Assembly: GCA_036519575.1 (NCBI GenBank)
Contig: DATDKZ010000160.1
Span: forward strand, 1 to 24,131
DNA from: AC-69 sp036519575
GTDB lineage: Bacteria; Actinomycetota; UBA4738; HRBIN12
Direction of reading: 5' to 3'
Length of the DNA stretch: 24,131 nt
How positions within the stretch are numbered: the stretch's first letter is position 1; each line of letters begins with the position of its first letter. The notes beneath the pieces were generated by a model. That model had not been told where the DNA came from. It was given only the letters and a program-made list of their open reading frames with translations, and made no database searches. Shown in pieces: positions 1-7,380 of this stretch. A program made the position numbers and the translations under genes.

Positions 1-729
1 CACGACGGTGCTGACCGTCAGCGCGATCCCGTGCTTGGACACCAGGTCGATGGTCTGCCGGCGGAACCGAACCGCCGCCTCTCCCCACTGCTCCACGCCC
101 GGCCTGCGGATCAGCCGCAGGAGGAACGAGACGGCTCGTCCAACCGCGTCGCCGATGCGGCGCGCGAACTCCTTCTTCCACAGCACCAGGGCGAACAGCA
201 CGACCCCTGCGGCCAGGACGGCCACCCCGACCAACGAGGCGATCACGAGTCCCCCGCTGGCCTGGCCCTGGACGGCGAGGATGGCGAGCGCGACCACCGG
301 CAGGCCGAGCTTCATGAACACGTTCCAGATCCCGGTGACCAGCACCGAGAGTGCGATGGCCGACGTGGGGAACCCCCACGACCGGTACATCGTGTACCCC
401 ACTCCGACCGCGATGTACCCGCCCCCCGGGATCGTGTTGGCGATCGAGGTCGTTGTCTGGTTGGCCACGGCTGCCTGCCACAGCCCGAGCCCGGGCATCG
501 ACGCCATGTTCTGCCACCAATAGGTGAACAGGTTGAACACCGTTGCCACGACCAACGACGCGAGCTCGAACCAGGTCATGTTGATGAAGGCCTGCCATAC
601 CGACCGGTAGTCGGCGATCTTCGGGATCGCGTAGGCGAAGATGGCCACGACGAGCACGACAGAGATGAGGATCTGCACCACGCGCCAGATGAGCTTCTTG
701 CGCGCGGCTCGAGCCTCGCGTTCGGCCAT
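1..729 (-). CDS. Integral membrane protein of the LPG-synthase transmembrane (UPF0104/AglD-like) family, partial
   Basis: The start and the first 243 codons are present; the gene runs off the left edge. The start is ATG at 729, 11 nt after the truB stop. I translated it by hand. The basic N-terminus (MAEREARAARKK) is followed by hydrophobic segments at about residues 14-37, 52-72, 122-141 and 143-183, then a basic cytoplasmic-looking stretch (about 184-225). Residues 97-119 contain ANTIPGGGYIAVGVGYTMYR followed by SWGF, resembling the conserved N...P.GG...G......R..G block of the lysylphosphatidylglycerol synthase transmembrane family (PF03706). That family includes flippase-like membrane proteins and the membrane half of MprF; no catalytic aminoacyl-transferase domain is visible here. 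It may be the last gene of the rimP-truB operon. Substrate and function cannot be inferred. An alternative is another polytopic membrane family with a similar glycine-rich loop. Confidence 0.72.
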   Translation of the reverse strand, partial: MAEREARAARKKLIWRVVQILISVVLVVAIFAYAIPKIADYRSVWQAFINMTWFELASLVVATVFNLFTYWWQNMASMPGLGLWQAAVANQTTTSIANTIPGGGYIAVGVGYTMYRSWGFPTSAIALSVLVTGIWNVFMKLGLPVVALAILAVQGQASGGLVIASLVGVAVLAAGVVLFALVLWKKEFARRIGDAVGRAVSFLLRLIRRPGVEQWGEAAVRFRRQTIDLVSKHGIALTVSTVV

Positions 730-740
730 GGGACCGCAGC

Positions 741-1583
741 CTACGCCAGGATGACCTGCGGGCGGGCCTTTGCTCCATCGTCGTGATACACGCCGATGAG
801 TCCACGCTCCGAACCGAACACGGCATACGGTCCCTCGATGCCCGCCGGACCGAGGATCCGCCCGTGGGTCGCCGCGGTGGCTTCCTCGACCTCGAGGTCG
901 ATCCGAGGAAGGTGCGAAACTGCCGCCTCGATGGGGAGCGGGTCTCCGACTTCGCCCATGGCGACGGCATCCCGCATGTGGAACGGCCCGATGGCGGTCC
1001 TGACCAATCGGGTCAGGTGCGCACAGCTGCCGACATCGGTCCCAACATCGGCCACGAGGACCCGAACGTACGTCCCACCCGAGGTGGTGACGCGAAAGTC
1101 GAACCGCGGAGGGTCGAACGCCAGCAGGTCGAACGCGTCGACCCGAACGGGACGGGGGGTCCCCTCCACCGGTTCGCCGCTCCTCGCCGCCTCGTACAGC
1201 TTGCGTCCTCCCACCTTGACCGCCGAGTACGCGGGAGGCGACTGCATCGACGCTCCCTCCCGCGCCGCCATGGCTCGTTCGAGCGCCGTCCGGTCGACGT
1301 GCACGCCGGTCGTTCGGATGACCTCGCCCTCGGCGTCGAGCGTGTCGGTCTCCACCCCCAGCAGCCCGGTTCCCTCGTAGGTTTTCGGGAGGTCCGCCAG
1401 GAACCGGAGCAGCCGGGTGGCCCGGCCGACGCCGAGGATCAGGAGCCCGGTGGCCATGGGGTCGAGCGTTCCGGCGTGGCCGATCTTCCGGATGCCGAGG
1501 GCCCGGCGAGTCGCGTCGACCACGTCGTGCGACGTGACCCCCTTCGGCTTGTCCACGAGCATGAGCCCCTCGAGGGGGCTCAC
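741..1583 (-). CDS. truB: tRNA pseudouridine(55) synthase TruB
   Basis: TruB converts U55 in the T-loop of tRNAs to pseudouridine. The protein has 280 residues, a usual length. The N-terminus LMLVDKPKGVTSHDVV and the signature GHAGTLDPMATGLL are diagnostic; the catalytic aspartate is Asp41. The Tyr-containing segment SPPAYSAVKVGGRKLYEAAR and the SGGTYVRVLVADVG block are also present. The C-terminal part resembles the small PUA-like domain of actinobacterial TruB. The GTG start at 1583 overlaps the nrnA stop (GTGA). An in-frame ATG at 1562 (Met8), with a GAGGGG three bases upstream, is an alternative start. It lies near the end of the rimP-nusA-infB-rbfA operon, where truB is found in many bacteria. 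Confidence 0.96.
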   Translation of the reverse strand: MSPLEGLMLVDKPKGVTSHDVVDATRRALGIRKIGHAGTLDPMATGLLILGVGRATRLLRFLADLPKTYEGTGLLGVETDTLDAEGEVIRTTGVHVDRTALERAMAAREGASMQSPPAYSAVKVGGRKLYEAARSGEPVEGTPRPVRVDAFDLLAFDPPRFDFRVTTSGGTYVRVLVADVGTDVGSCAHLTRLVRTAIGPFHMRDAVAMGEVGDPLPIEAAVSHLPRIDLEVEEATAATHGRILGPAGIEGPYAVFGSERGLIGVYHDDGAKARPQVILA

Positions 1584-2560
1584 GGCTCCGCGGACTCGCC
1601 GCGCAGCGCGGCTTGCAGTCGCTCCACGGTTCCGGCCAGGCCATGGTTCGAGGTGTATCCCGACGCCAGCCGGTGGCCGCCCCCGCCGAAGATCGACGCC
1701 ACCTTCGACACGTCGTGGCTCCCTCGAGAGCGAAGGCTGACCCGGAACCTGCCGTCGCGCTGTTGCTTCATCACCGCGGCCACGTCGGTCTCCCGTGCCG
1801 TCCGCACGACGTCGATGAGGTCGTCGGTCTCACTGGGGTGCACGCCGGCCTCGGCCAGGTCGGCCTGGGTCAGGTACGTCCATGCCAGGTCGGCCCCCTC
1901 GGCCAGCGTCATGCGACGGAGCGCGACCCCCAGAAGCTTCAGGTACGCCGTCGCGTTGTCCTCGTATAGCGCTTGGGCCACTCGCGTGTGGTCGAACGGA
2001 TGCTCCCGGAGCTCCGCCGCCAGCCTCAGGGTCTCCGGCCGGACCGCGGCGTACTGGAACCTCCCGGTGTCGGTGACCAGGCCGGCGTACAGGCACATGG
2101 CGGCCTCGTCCGGCAGGTCCCCGCCCATGGCTCGGACCAGCCGGAACACCATCTCGCACGTGGAGGAGGCCGACGGGTCGATCAACGGGATGGTGCCCAG
2201 CCCCTCGTTGCTCACGTGGTGATCGATCCAGATCAGCTCGCGGGCCCGTGCCGCGTTTGCGCCGAGCGAGCCCAGCCGATCCAGGGACGCCGCATCGCAC
2301 GTCACCATGACTTCGGGGTCCTTGGGGAACGTGGCCGGCGGGATCAGCGCCTCGGTGCCCGCCAGGACGCCGGCCCACCGCGGAACCTCGAACGGCTCGT
2401 TGGCGAAGGAGCACGCGGTGTGGGCCCCACGGGATCGCAGGACGATCGACAGTCCGAGCATTGAGCCCAGCGCGTCGGTATCGGGGTTCACGTGGCAGGC
2501 CAGCGCGACCTCCTTGGCGCCCGAGAGGATCTCGGCCGCACGGGCCATCTGGTCGCTCAC
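1580..2560 (-). CDS. nrnA: DHH/DHHA1 phosphoesterase, NrnA-type (nanoRNase / pAp phosphatase)
   Basis: The predicted enzyme degrades 2-5 nt RNA oligomers and/or dephosphorylates pAp to AMP, the two activities known for NrnA proteins. Its 326 residues match the family. DHH-domain motifs are complete: HVNPDTDALGS (His23, Asp27, Asp29), CDAA (Asp89), DHHVSN (113-118) and DTGRF (Asp164). The C-terminal DHHA1 substrate-binding motif GGGGHRLASG is at 292-301, with Ser where Ala is usual. GTG at 2560 was chosen because AGGAGG lies 4 nt upstream and the codon overlaps the rbfA stop (GTGA). An ATG four codons later (2548) is a weaker option. The order rbfA-nrnA-truB is common in Actinomycetota and Firmicutes. 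Which of the two activities dominates cannot be read from sequence. Confidence 0.94.
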   Translation of the reverse strand: MSDQMARAAEILSGAKEVALACHVNPDTDALGSMLGLSIVLRSRGAHTACSFANEPFEVPRWAGVLAGTEALIPPATFPKDPEVMVTCDAASLDRLGSLGANAARARELIWIDHHVSNEGLGTIPLIDPSASSTCEMVFRLVRAMGGDLPDEAAMCLYAGLVTDTGRFQYAAVRPETLRLAAELREHPFDHTRVAQALYEDNATAYLKLLGVALRRMTLAEGADLAWTYLTQADLAEAGVHPSETDDLIDVVRTARETDVAAVMKQQRDGRFRVSLRSRGSHDVSKVASIFGGGGHRLASGYTSNHGLAGTVERLQAALRGESAEP

Positions 2561-2907
2561 TGCTCCTCCTCGTGCAGCCCGCGTATCAGCCGGTCGATCC
2601 GATCAGCGGCCTCGATCGACCGATCCTCCTCGAACTGGAGGTCCGGAAGGGTCTTGATCCGGACCTGGCCCCCGATCACCTGACGCAGATGGGCTCGAGC
2701 CGAGCGGAGTCCAGCGGCCGTGGCTCTCCGCTCCTTCTCGTCCCCCAGTGCCGTGTAGAACACCCGCGCCAGCCGGAGATCGGGCGTCACCCGTACATGC
2801 GTCACGGTGACGAACCCGATCCTGGGGTCCTTCAGCTTCGGGATCTCTTCCGCCAGGATCTCCCGGAACTCCTCCGACACCCTTCCGGGGCGGGTCCCCT
2901 CAGTCAT
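2557..2907 (-). CDS. rbfA: 30S ribosome-binding factor RbfA
   Basis: RbfA is a late maturation factor of the 30S subunit that binds near the 5' end of 16S rRNA. With the start at ATG 2907 the protein has 116 residues, a normal size. It begins MTEGTRPGRVSEEFREILAE. The KH-like fold signature follows: KDPRIGFVTVTHVRVTPDLR, then ARVFYTALG and, near the end, KTLPDLQFEEDRSIE. The reading frame stays open up to 3105, but the extra N-terminus would lie out of frame over ylxP and does not resemble RbfA. The start overlaps the end of ylxP by 8 nt, so translation is probably coupled. The C-terminal acidic tail ends HEEEQ, and its codons supply the AGGAGG used by nrnA. Confidence 0.95.
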   Translation of the reverse strand: MTEGTRPGRVSEEFREILAEEIPKLKDPRIGFVTVTHVRVTPDLRLARVFYTALGDEKERRATAAGLRSARAHLRQVIGGQVRIKTLPDLQFEEDRSIEAADRIDRLIRGLHEEEQ

Positions 2908-3193
2908 CGGGTGCGTGCAGGGTGAGGTCCGCGTCGATGACCTCGACCTCGGCCCATCGCTCGACGAACTTCTCGACCTCGTGCATGACGCGCTTCGCGT
3001 GATAGGCGTCGCCGGACACGACGGAGACGGCAATGGTCGTGCGCTGCCACAGGTCGTGGTGGTCCACTTCCGCCACCGCGACGTTGAACTTCGACCGGAG
3101 GCCACCGGTGAGCGTCTTCACCACGTGGCGCTTCTCCTTGAGCGACCCGCATCCGGGGATCCGCAGGTCGAACCGTTCCAGCGCAACGAGCAT
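2900..3193 (-). CDS. ylxP: DUF503 (YlxP-family) protein
   Basis: This 97-residue protein has the hallmark DUF503 pattern: a short beta strand (MLVALERFDLRIPGCGSLKEKR), then HVVKTLTGGLRSKFNVAVAE followed by VDHHDLWQRTTIAVSVVS. The family is small, conserved and of uncertain biochemical function. It sits between infB and rbfA in many Gram-positive genomes, which suggests a link to ribosome assembly or translation. The start is ATG 3193 with GGAGGG five bases upstream, 19 nt after the infB stop. It overlaps rbfA at its 3' end. Length and context are normal, with nothing broken. The gene symbol follows the Bacillus-type name for the family. Confidence 0.9.
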   Translation of the reverse strand: MLVALERFDLRIPGCGSLKEKRHVVKTLTGGLRSKFNVAVAEVDHHDLWQRTTIAVSVVSGDAYHAKRVMHEVEKFVERWAEVEVIDADLTLHAPDD

Positions 3194-3212
3194 CTAGCCC
3201 TCCGGGCGGCGC

Positions 3213-5327
3213 CTACAGTTGCCGGGCGACCTCTCGGACCTCGAACGACTCGATGATGTCGCCCTCGTGAACGTCCTGGAAGTTCTCGATCGAGATCCCG
3301 CACTCGAAGCCCTCCGCCACCTCCCGGACGTCGTCCTTGAACCGCCGGAGTGAGCCGATCCGCCCCTCGTACACCACCACACCGTCGCGAACCACGCGGG
3401 CCCGCGAATTGCGCGTGATGTTGCCCGACACAACGTACGAGCCGGCCACCACGCCGACGCGGGGAACCCGGAATAGGGCCCGGACCTCCGCCCGACCGAG
3501 CTCGATCTCCCTCTCCTCGGGCTTCAACATGCCCGAGAGGGCACTTCGGATGTCGTCGATGGCCTCGTAGATGACTCGGTAGAGGCGGACGTCGACGCCC
3601 TCGCGGTCCGCGAGCTCGCGGGCGTTGGCGTCGGGGCGAACGTTGAACCCCACCACGATGGCGTTCGACGCCAGCGCCAGCGCGATGTCGCTCTCCGTGA
3701 TCGCCCCCGTTGCCCCGTGGATGATGTTCACCCGGACTTCCTCCTGCGGCAGCTTCAGGAAGGCGTCCATCACGGCTCCGAGTGAGCCCTGGACGTCGGC
3801 TTTCACCACGAGGTTCAGATCGGGGACCTCGGCCTGGCGAGCCTGGGCCATGAGCTCCTGGAGCGTGGGAGGCCTGCTGGTGACGAGCTCGGCCGCCCGG
3901 AACTTGGCCTCGCGTTCCTGGGCCTGATGCCGTGCCTCGCGCTCATCCTGGACCTCGCGGAAGTCGTCGCCTGCATTCGGCACCGCCGACCACCCGAGGA
4001 TCTGCACGGGCTTGCTGGGACCGGCCTGCTTCACGGGCCGCCCATTCTCGTCCAGCATGGCCCGGACCTTGGCCCAGGCGCTACCCGCGACGAGGGCGTC
4101 CCCCACGTCGAGCGAACCCCTCTGCACCAGCACCGACGCGACCGCGCCCCGGCCCTTGTCCAGGTTGGCATCGATGACGGCGCCGCGAGCCCGGCCCTCG
4201 GGATCGGCCTTCAGTTCCTCGAGGTCGGCGACCAGGAGGATCGTCTCGAGCAGGCCGTCCAGGTTGGTCCGGGCCTTCGCCGACACGTCGACGAACTCGA
4301 CCGTCCCACCCCATTCGGCGGGAACCACCCCGAGCTCCACCATCTGCTGGCGGACCCTCTGGGGGTCGGCCTCGGGCTTGTCCACTTTGTTCACCGCGAC
4401 GATGATCGGCACCCCCGCGGCCCGCGCGTGGTCCAGGGCCTCGACCGTCTGCGGCTTGACCCCGTCATCGGCGGCCACCACGAGCACCGCGATGTCCGTG
4501 ACCTGCGCCCCTCGAGCGCGCATCGCAGTGAAGGCCTCGTGGCCCGGCGTGTCGATGAACGTGATCTCCCGCTCGTTCACGTGCACCTGGTAAGCCCCGA
4601 TGTGTTGGGTGATCCCTCCGAACTCATGCGAGACGACATCGGTCTTTCGGATGGCGTCGAGCAGGAGCGTCTTGCCGTGGTCGACGTGTCCCATGACGGT
4701 GACCACTGGCGGTCGGGGTCGCAGGCGGCTCTCGTCGACCTGTTCCTCCTCCTCGAGCTCCTCCTCGAAGCCGACGACCTCGGCCTCGTATCCGAGCTCC
4801 GTGGCAACGAGCGAGATGGCCTCGTCCGAGAGGGACTGCGTCGCGGTAACCATCTCTCCCAGCGACAGGAGGATCTTCACGATGTCGGCAGGGGTCCGAC
4901 CCACCTTCTCGGCGAGGTCCTGCGCGGTGGAGCCTCGGACCACCTTGAGGGACGGCAGCGCCGGTTTGGCCGGCGCTGCCGCCGGCTTCGCCTGTGGGGT
5001 AGGGCCAGCAGGCGCAACGGCGACCGTCGCGGTTGCGGCCCCGTCGGCTCCAGCTGCGGTAGTTACCGGTTCGGGCTCTGACTTTGGTTCCGGTTCGGGT
5101 TGCGGCTTGGCCCTCGGCCTGGCCCGGGCCTTGGCCACCGGTTCCTCCCGGGCCGCTTTCGGCTTGGCACCTGGAACGGCCTTGCCCCCCGAGGCCCGCA
5201 GCCGGGGGACGGCCTCGTCGGGGACCGAGGAGGACGCAGTGCGCCCCTCGAACCCCATTGCGTCCAGGGCGGCGAGCAGATCTTTGCTCGTCACCCCCAG
5301 TTCCTTCGCCAGCTCGTGAACTCTCAT
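3213..5327 (-). CDS. infB: Translation initiation factor IF-2
   Basis: IF-2 is the GTPase that brings initiator fMet-tRNA to the 30S subunit and promotes subunit joining. The protein has 704 residues. An IF2_N domain starts it (MRVHELAKELGVTSKDLLAA). A low-complexity Ala/Pro/Lys/Glu linker (about 45-125) and a second IF2_N-like segment (about 127-185) follow. The G domain has G1 GHVDHGKT (213-220), the switch I GGITQHIG, G3 DTPGH (259-263), G4 NKVD (313-316) and G5 SAK (349-351). Domains II, III and the fMet-tRNA-binding C-domain continue to the end (EGFECGISIENFQDVHEGDI). The linker is much shorter than in Streptomyces IF2, which is about 1000 residues. The ATG start overlaps the ylxR stop (ATGA), so it is probably translated by coupling; no strong Shine-Dalgarno is seen. 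Confidence 0.98.
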   Translation of the reverse strand: MRVHELAKELGVTSKDLLAALDAMGFEGRTASSSVPDEAVPRLRASGGKAVPGAKPKAAREEPVAKARARPRAKPQPEPEPKSEPEPVTTAAGADGAATATVAVAPAGPTPQAKPAAAPAKPALPSLKVVRGSTAQDLAEKVGRTPADIVKILLSLGEMVTATQSLSDEAISLVATELGYEAEVVGFEEELEEEEQVDESRLRPRPPVVTVMGHVDHGKTLLLDAIRKTDVVSHEFGGITQHIGAYQVHVNEREITFIDTPGHEAFTAMRARGAQVTDIAVLVVAADDGVKPQTVEALDHARAAGVPIIVAVNKVDKPEADPQRVRQQMVELGVVPAEWGGTVEFVDVSAKARTNLDGLLETILLVADLEELKADPEGRARGAVIDANLDKGRGAVASVLVQRGSLDVGDALVAGSAWAKVRAMLDENGRPVKQAGPSKPVQILGWSAVPNAGDDFREVQDEREARHQAQEREAKFRAAELVTSRPPTLQELMAQARQAEVPDLNLVVKADVQGSLGAVMDAFLKLPQEEVRVNIIHGATGAITESDIALALASNAIVVGFNVRPDANARELADREGVDVRLYRVIYEAIDDIRSALSGMLKPEEREIELGRAEVRALFRVPRVGVVAGSYVVSGNITRNSRARVVRDGVVVYEGRIGSLRRFKDDVREVAEGFECGISIENFQDVHEGDIIESFEVREVARQL

Positions 5328-5611
5328 CGCTGCACGTCCCGTTCGATCTCCCGTTCGATCTCGTTGCCTAGCCTAGCTGCTTCGTCCGCTCGCAGGCCCA
5401 CTCGAAGGGACCTGGCCAGCGTCCCCCGCGCGATCGCGGTCGTTGCGCACGTCCGATCGGCGTGCACGTACGCGCCTCGTCCCGGCGCCCTGCCGTCCGC
5501 ATCCACCAGGACCTCGCCCCTCGGCGTTCGCACGACCCTGATGAGGTCGAGCTTGCCAGCAGCCCGCCGGCAGCCGACGCAGGTGCGTTCGGGCTCCGTG
5601 CGGGGAGCCAT
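5324..5611 (-). CDS. ylxR: YlxR (DUF448) RNA-binding protein
   Basis: This is a 95-residue basic protein with the YlxR signature: RTCVGCRRAAGKLDLIRVVR near the N-terminus and GRAPGRGAYVHADRTC in the middle, including the conserved GRGAY turn. YlxR proteins lie between nusA and infB in most Gram-positive genomes. In Bacillus a homologue has been linked to RNase P and to regulation of gene expression, so an RNA-related role is likely. The start is ATG 5611, only 3 nt after the nusA stop, and the stop overlaps infB. The last 20 residues (NEIEREIERDVQR) form a charged helix beyond the core. The exact role in this organism is unknown. Confidence 0.92.
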   Translation of the reverse strand: MAPRTEPERTCVGCRRAAGKLDLIRVVRTPRGEVLVDADGRAPGRGAYVHADRTCATTAIARGTLARSLRVGLRADEAARLGNEIEREIERDVQR

Positions 5612-5614
5612 GCC

Positions 5615-6814
5615 TCAGCCCTCGACGCTCTCCTCGACCACGACCGTGGGTTCAACCGAGGCCAGCTCGTCGTCGGTCCCGGCCTCGGCCTTCTTCTCAT
5701 CGTCAGCCGCGGGCGCGGGCTCCGGCTCCACGACTACACGGGGCTCCGGCGGAACCTCTTCGACCGCGGGGACCGCCGCCCGAGGTGCGCGCAGCTCCTC
5801 GGCGTGCTGCGTCTCGCTCTTGATGTCGATCCGCCAACCGGTGAGGCGAGCCGCCAGGCGCGCGTTCTGGCCCTCCTTGCCGATGGCAAGGGACAGCTGG
5901 TAGTCGGGAACGACGACCATGGCGGTCTGAGTGGTCGGGTCGGTGATGACTTCCTTCACCTTCGCCGGCTGCAGCGCATTCGCCACGAACTGCGCCGGGT
6001 CGGCGCCCCACGGCACGACATCGATCTTCTCCCCCCGAAGCTCGTTCACCACCATGCGGACGCGTGAGCCCTTGGGCCCGACGCAAGCGCCGACCGGATC
6101 GACCGCGGGCTCTCGCGACGCCACAGCGATCTTCGAGCGGTGTCCGGGCTCCCGTGCGACCTCCTTGATCTCGACGATGCCCTCCTCGATCTCGGGGACT
6201 TCCATCTCGAACAGCTTGCGCAGCAGGCCGGGATGGCTCCTCGACACGACGACCTGCGGACCCTTCGTGCCCCGCCGGACCTCCGTGATGTAGGCCTTCA
6301 CTCGCTCGCCGTGGCGGATCTGCTCGGAGGGGATCTGCTCGGTGTGGGGCAACAGGGCCTCGACCTTGCCCAGGTCGAGCAGGATGCTTCGCCGGTCCCG
6401 CTCCTGGGCCTGGACGATGCCGGTCACCACGTCGCCCTCGCGTCCGGCGAACTCCTCGTAGGTCATCTCCCGCTCGGCGTCTCGGAGCTTCTGGAAGATG
6501 ACCTGCTTCGCGGTCTGCGCGCCGATCCGGCCCTTGAACTCGTCGGTGACCTCGACCTCCTTCTCCGAGACCACCTCGGGCTCGCCCTCCTCGGTCTCGA
6601 CCAGCTCCTGGATCCACACCCGCAGGTCCCCGGACTCGGGGTCGATCGATGCGCGCACGCCGAAGCTCTCGTCCTCCAGGTCGGGATGCTGTTGCTTCCA
6701 CCACGACTTGTAGGCCGAGGCCATGGCCTCCTCCAGGCCTGCCAGGATCGTCTGGAACGCGATCCCCTTCTCTCGCTCCAGCTCCCGGAGCGCCGCGATC
6801 ATGTCTGGATTCAT
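5615..6814 (-). CDS. nusA: Transcription termination/antitermination factor NusA
   Basis: NusA binds RNA polymerase and nascent RNA and modulates pausing, termination and antitermination. The protein has 399 residues. The N-terminal polymerase-binding domain (1-125, MNPDMIAALRELEREKGIAF) is followed by an S1 domain (about 126-195), KH1 with VGPKGSRVR (245-253) and KH2 with AIGKEGQNARLAARLTGW (310-327). The last ~55 residues are an acidic Pro/Glu/Val-rich tail. The E. coli-type C-terminal acidic repeats are absent, as in Gram-positive NusA. The start is ATG 6814 with AGGAG 7 nt upstream, and it overlaps the rimP stop (ATGA). The frame is open further upstream, but that part only shadows rimP. 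A terminator-like hairpin in the operon leader (7284-7310) could be its own regulatory target. Confidence 0.98.
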   Translation of the reverse strand: MNPDMIAALRELEREKGIAFQTILAGLEEAMASAYKSWWKQQHPDLEDESFGVRASIDPESGDLRVWIQELVETEEGEPEVVSEKEVEVTDEFKGRIGAQTAKQVIFQKLRDAEREMTYEEFAGREGDVVTGIVQAQERDRRSILLDLGKVEALLPHTEQIPSEQIRHGERVKAYITEVRRGTKGPQVVVSRSHPGLLRKLFEMEVPEIEEGIVEIKEVAREPGHRSKIAVASREPAVDPVGACVGPKGSRVRMVVNELRGEKIDVVPWGADPAQFVANALQPAKVKEVITDPTTQTAMVVVPDYQLSLAIGKEGQNARLAARLTGWRIDIKSETQHAEELRAPRAAVPAVEEVPPEPRVVVEPEPAPAADDEKKAEAGTDDELASVEPTVVVEESVEG

Positions 6815-7272
6815 CGTCTGCTCCTGTCGGCACCCCACTCGAACACGGTCCGCGCCGAGGCGACGTTCTCGTAGGGGACGCGCAACTCTCCGCCGTCGGT
6901 GGCGACCACGATCGCCTCCGCGTCGGCGGAGACCAGCGCGCCCTCGTACACCTTCGCGCCGTCGATGGGCTCCACCGTCTTCACCTTCACCTTCGTTCCC
7001 ACGCTTCGCTCGAAGTGTCGCGGGTGACGGAGCGGTCGCTCCAGGCCCGGCGAGCTCACCTCGAGCTCGTAGCGGCCCCGCCCGAAGCCTTCCAGGTCCA
7101 GGCGTCTCGACAGCCGCTCGGAAGCCTCCGAGATGGTGTCGAGGTCGACACCTGCCTCCCGGTCGACCACGACGCGCAGCACCATCCGGCCTCCCTCCTT
7201 GCGAAAGGTGGCCTCCCACAGCTCCAGTCCCGCCGACTCGACCACCGGCCGGACCAGCGCCTCCACGTCCAT
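6811..7272 (-). CDS. rimP: Ribosome maturation factor RimP
   Basis: RimP assists assembly of the 30S subunit, acting early near protein S12/S19 binding. With ATG 7272 the protein has 153 residues, a typical length. Visible hallmarks are the N-terminal domain (LVRPVVESAGLELWEATFRK, then LRVVVDREAGVDLDTISEAS), the YELEVSSPGLERPLRHPRHF motif and a C-terminal Sm-like barrel (VKVKTVEPIDGAKVYEGALV). The start was chosen because GAGGGG lies 4 nt upstream. A longer frame beginning at GTG 7308 would start inside a terminator hairpin and adds 12 residues unlike RimP. It is the first gene of the nusA-infB operon, behind its own promoter-like TATACT box. Confidence 0.95.
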   Translation of the reverse strand: MDVEALVRPVVESAGLELWEATFRKEGGRMVLRVVVDREAGVDLDTISEASERLSRRLDLEGFGRGRYELEVSSPGLERPLRHPRHFERSVGTKVKVKTVEPIDGAKVYEGALVSADAEAIVVATDGGELRVPYENVASARTVFEWGADRSRR

Positions 7273-7283
7273 CGCGCCCCTCG

Positions 7284-7310
7284 AAAAAGAAAGTGGGCGC
7301 GCGCCCACTT
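7284..7310 (-). terminator. Intrinsic terminator / attenuator in the rimP-nusA leader
   Basis: Positions 7291-7310 form a perfect 20-nt palindrome (AAGTGGGCGC and its complement). As RNA it folds into an 8-bp stem AAGUGGGC/GCCCACUU with a GCGC loop. On the minus strand it is followed directly by TCTTTTTC, a typical T-tract. It lies about 20 nt downstream of the predicted transcription start and ends only a few bases before the rimP Shine-Dalgarno (GAGGGG, 7277-7282). It could simply stop readthrough from proS, but it is downstream of the promoter-like TATACT box, so it should also act on the operon's own transcript. There is no T-tract on the plus strand. Confidence 0.75.
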
Positions 7311-7338
7311 CCGGGTGAAACCGCTCCTTTGCACTTGG

Positions 7339-7344
7339 AGTATA
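7339..7344 (-). promoter_or_regulatory. Predicted -10 box of the rimP-nusA-infB operon
   Basis: On the minus strand the sequence reads CGGTATACTCC. TATACT is one base from the TATAAT consensus and stands out in this GC-rich DNA. It lies between the stop of the 93-residue gene (7381) and rimP. No good -35 hexamer is seen 16-18 nt upstream. A start near 7332 would give a leader of about 60 nt containing the terminator at 7284-7310. Confidence 0.55.
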
Positions 7345-7380
7345 CCGAACCGGTTGTTCAGAAGGGTTCGAGCGGCGCCT

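Noticed and set aside
783..2222. 479-codon plus-strand open frame over truB and nrnA
   Set aside because: Shadow of two clear minus-strand genes; no start signal or domain pattern.
7273..7308. Alternative upstream GTG start for rimP
   Set aside because: The GTG lies inside the terminator hairpin and the added 12 residues (MGARPLSFSRGA) do not resemble RimP; ATG 7272 has a good GAGGGG.
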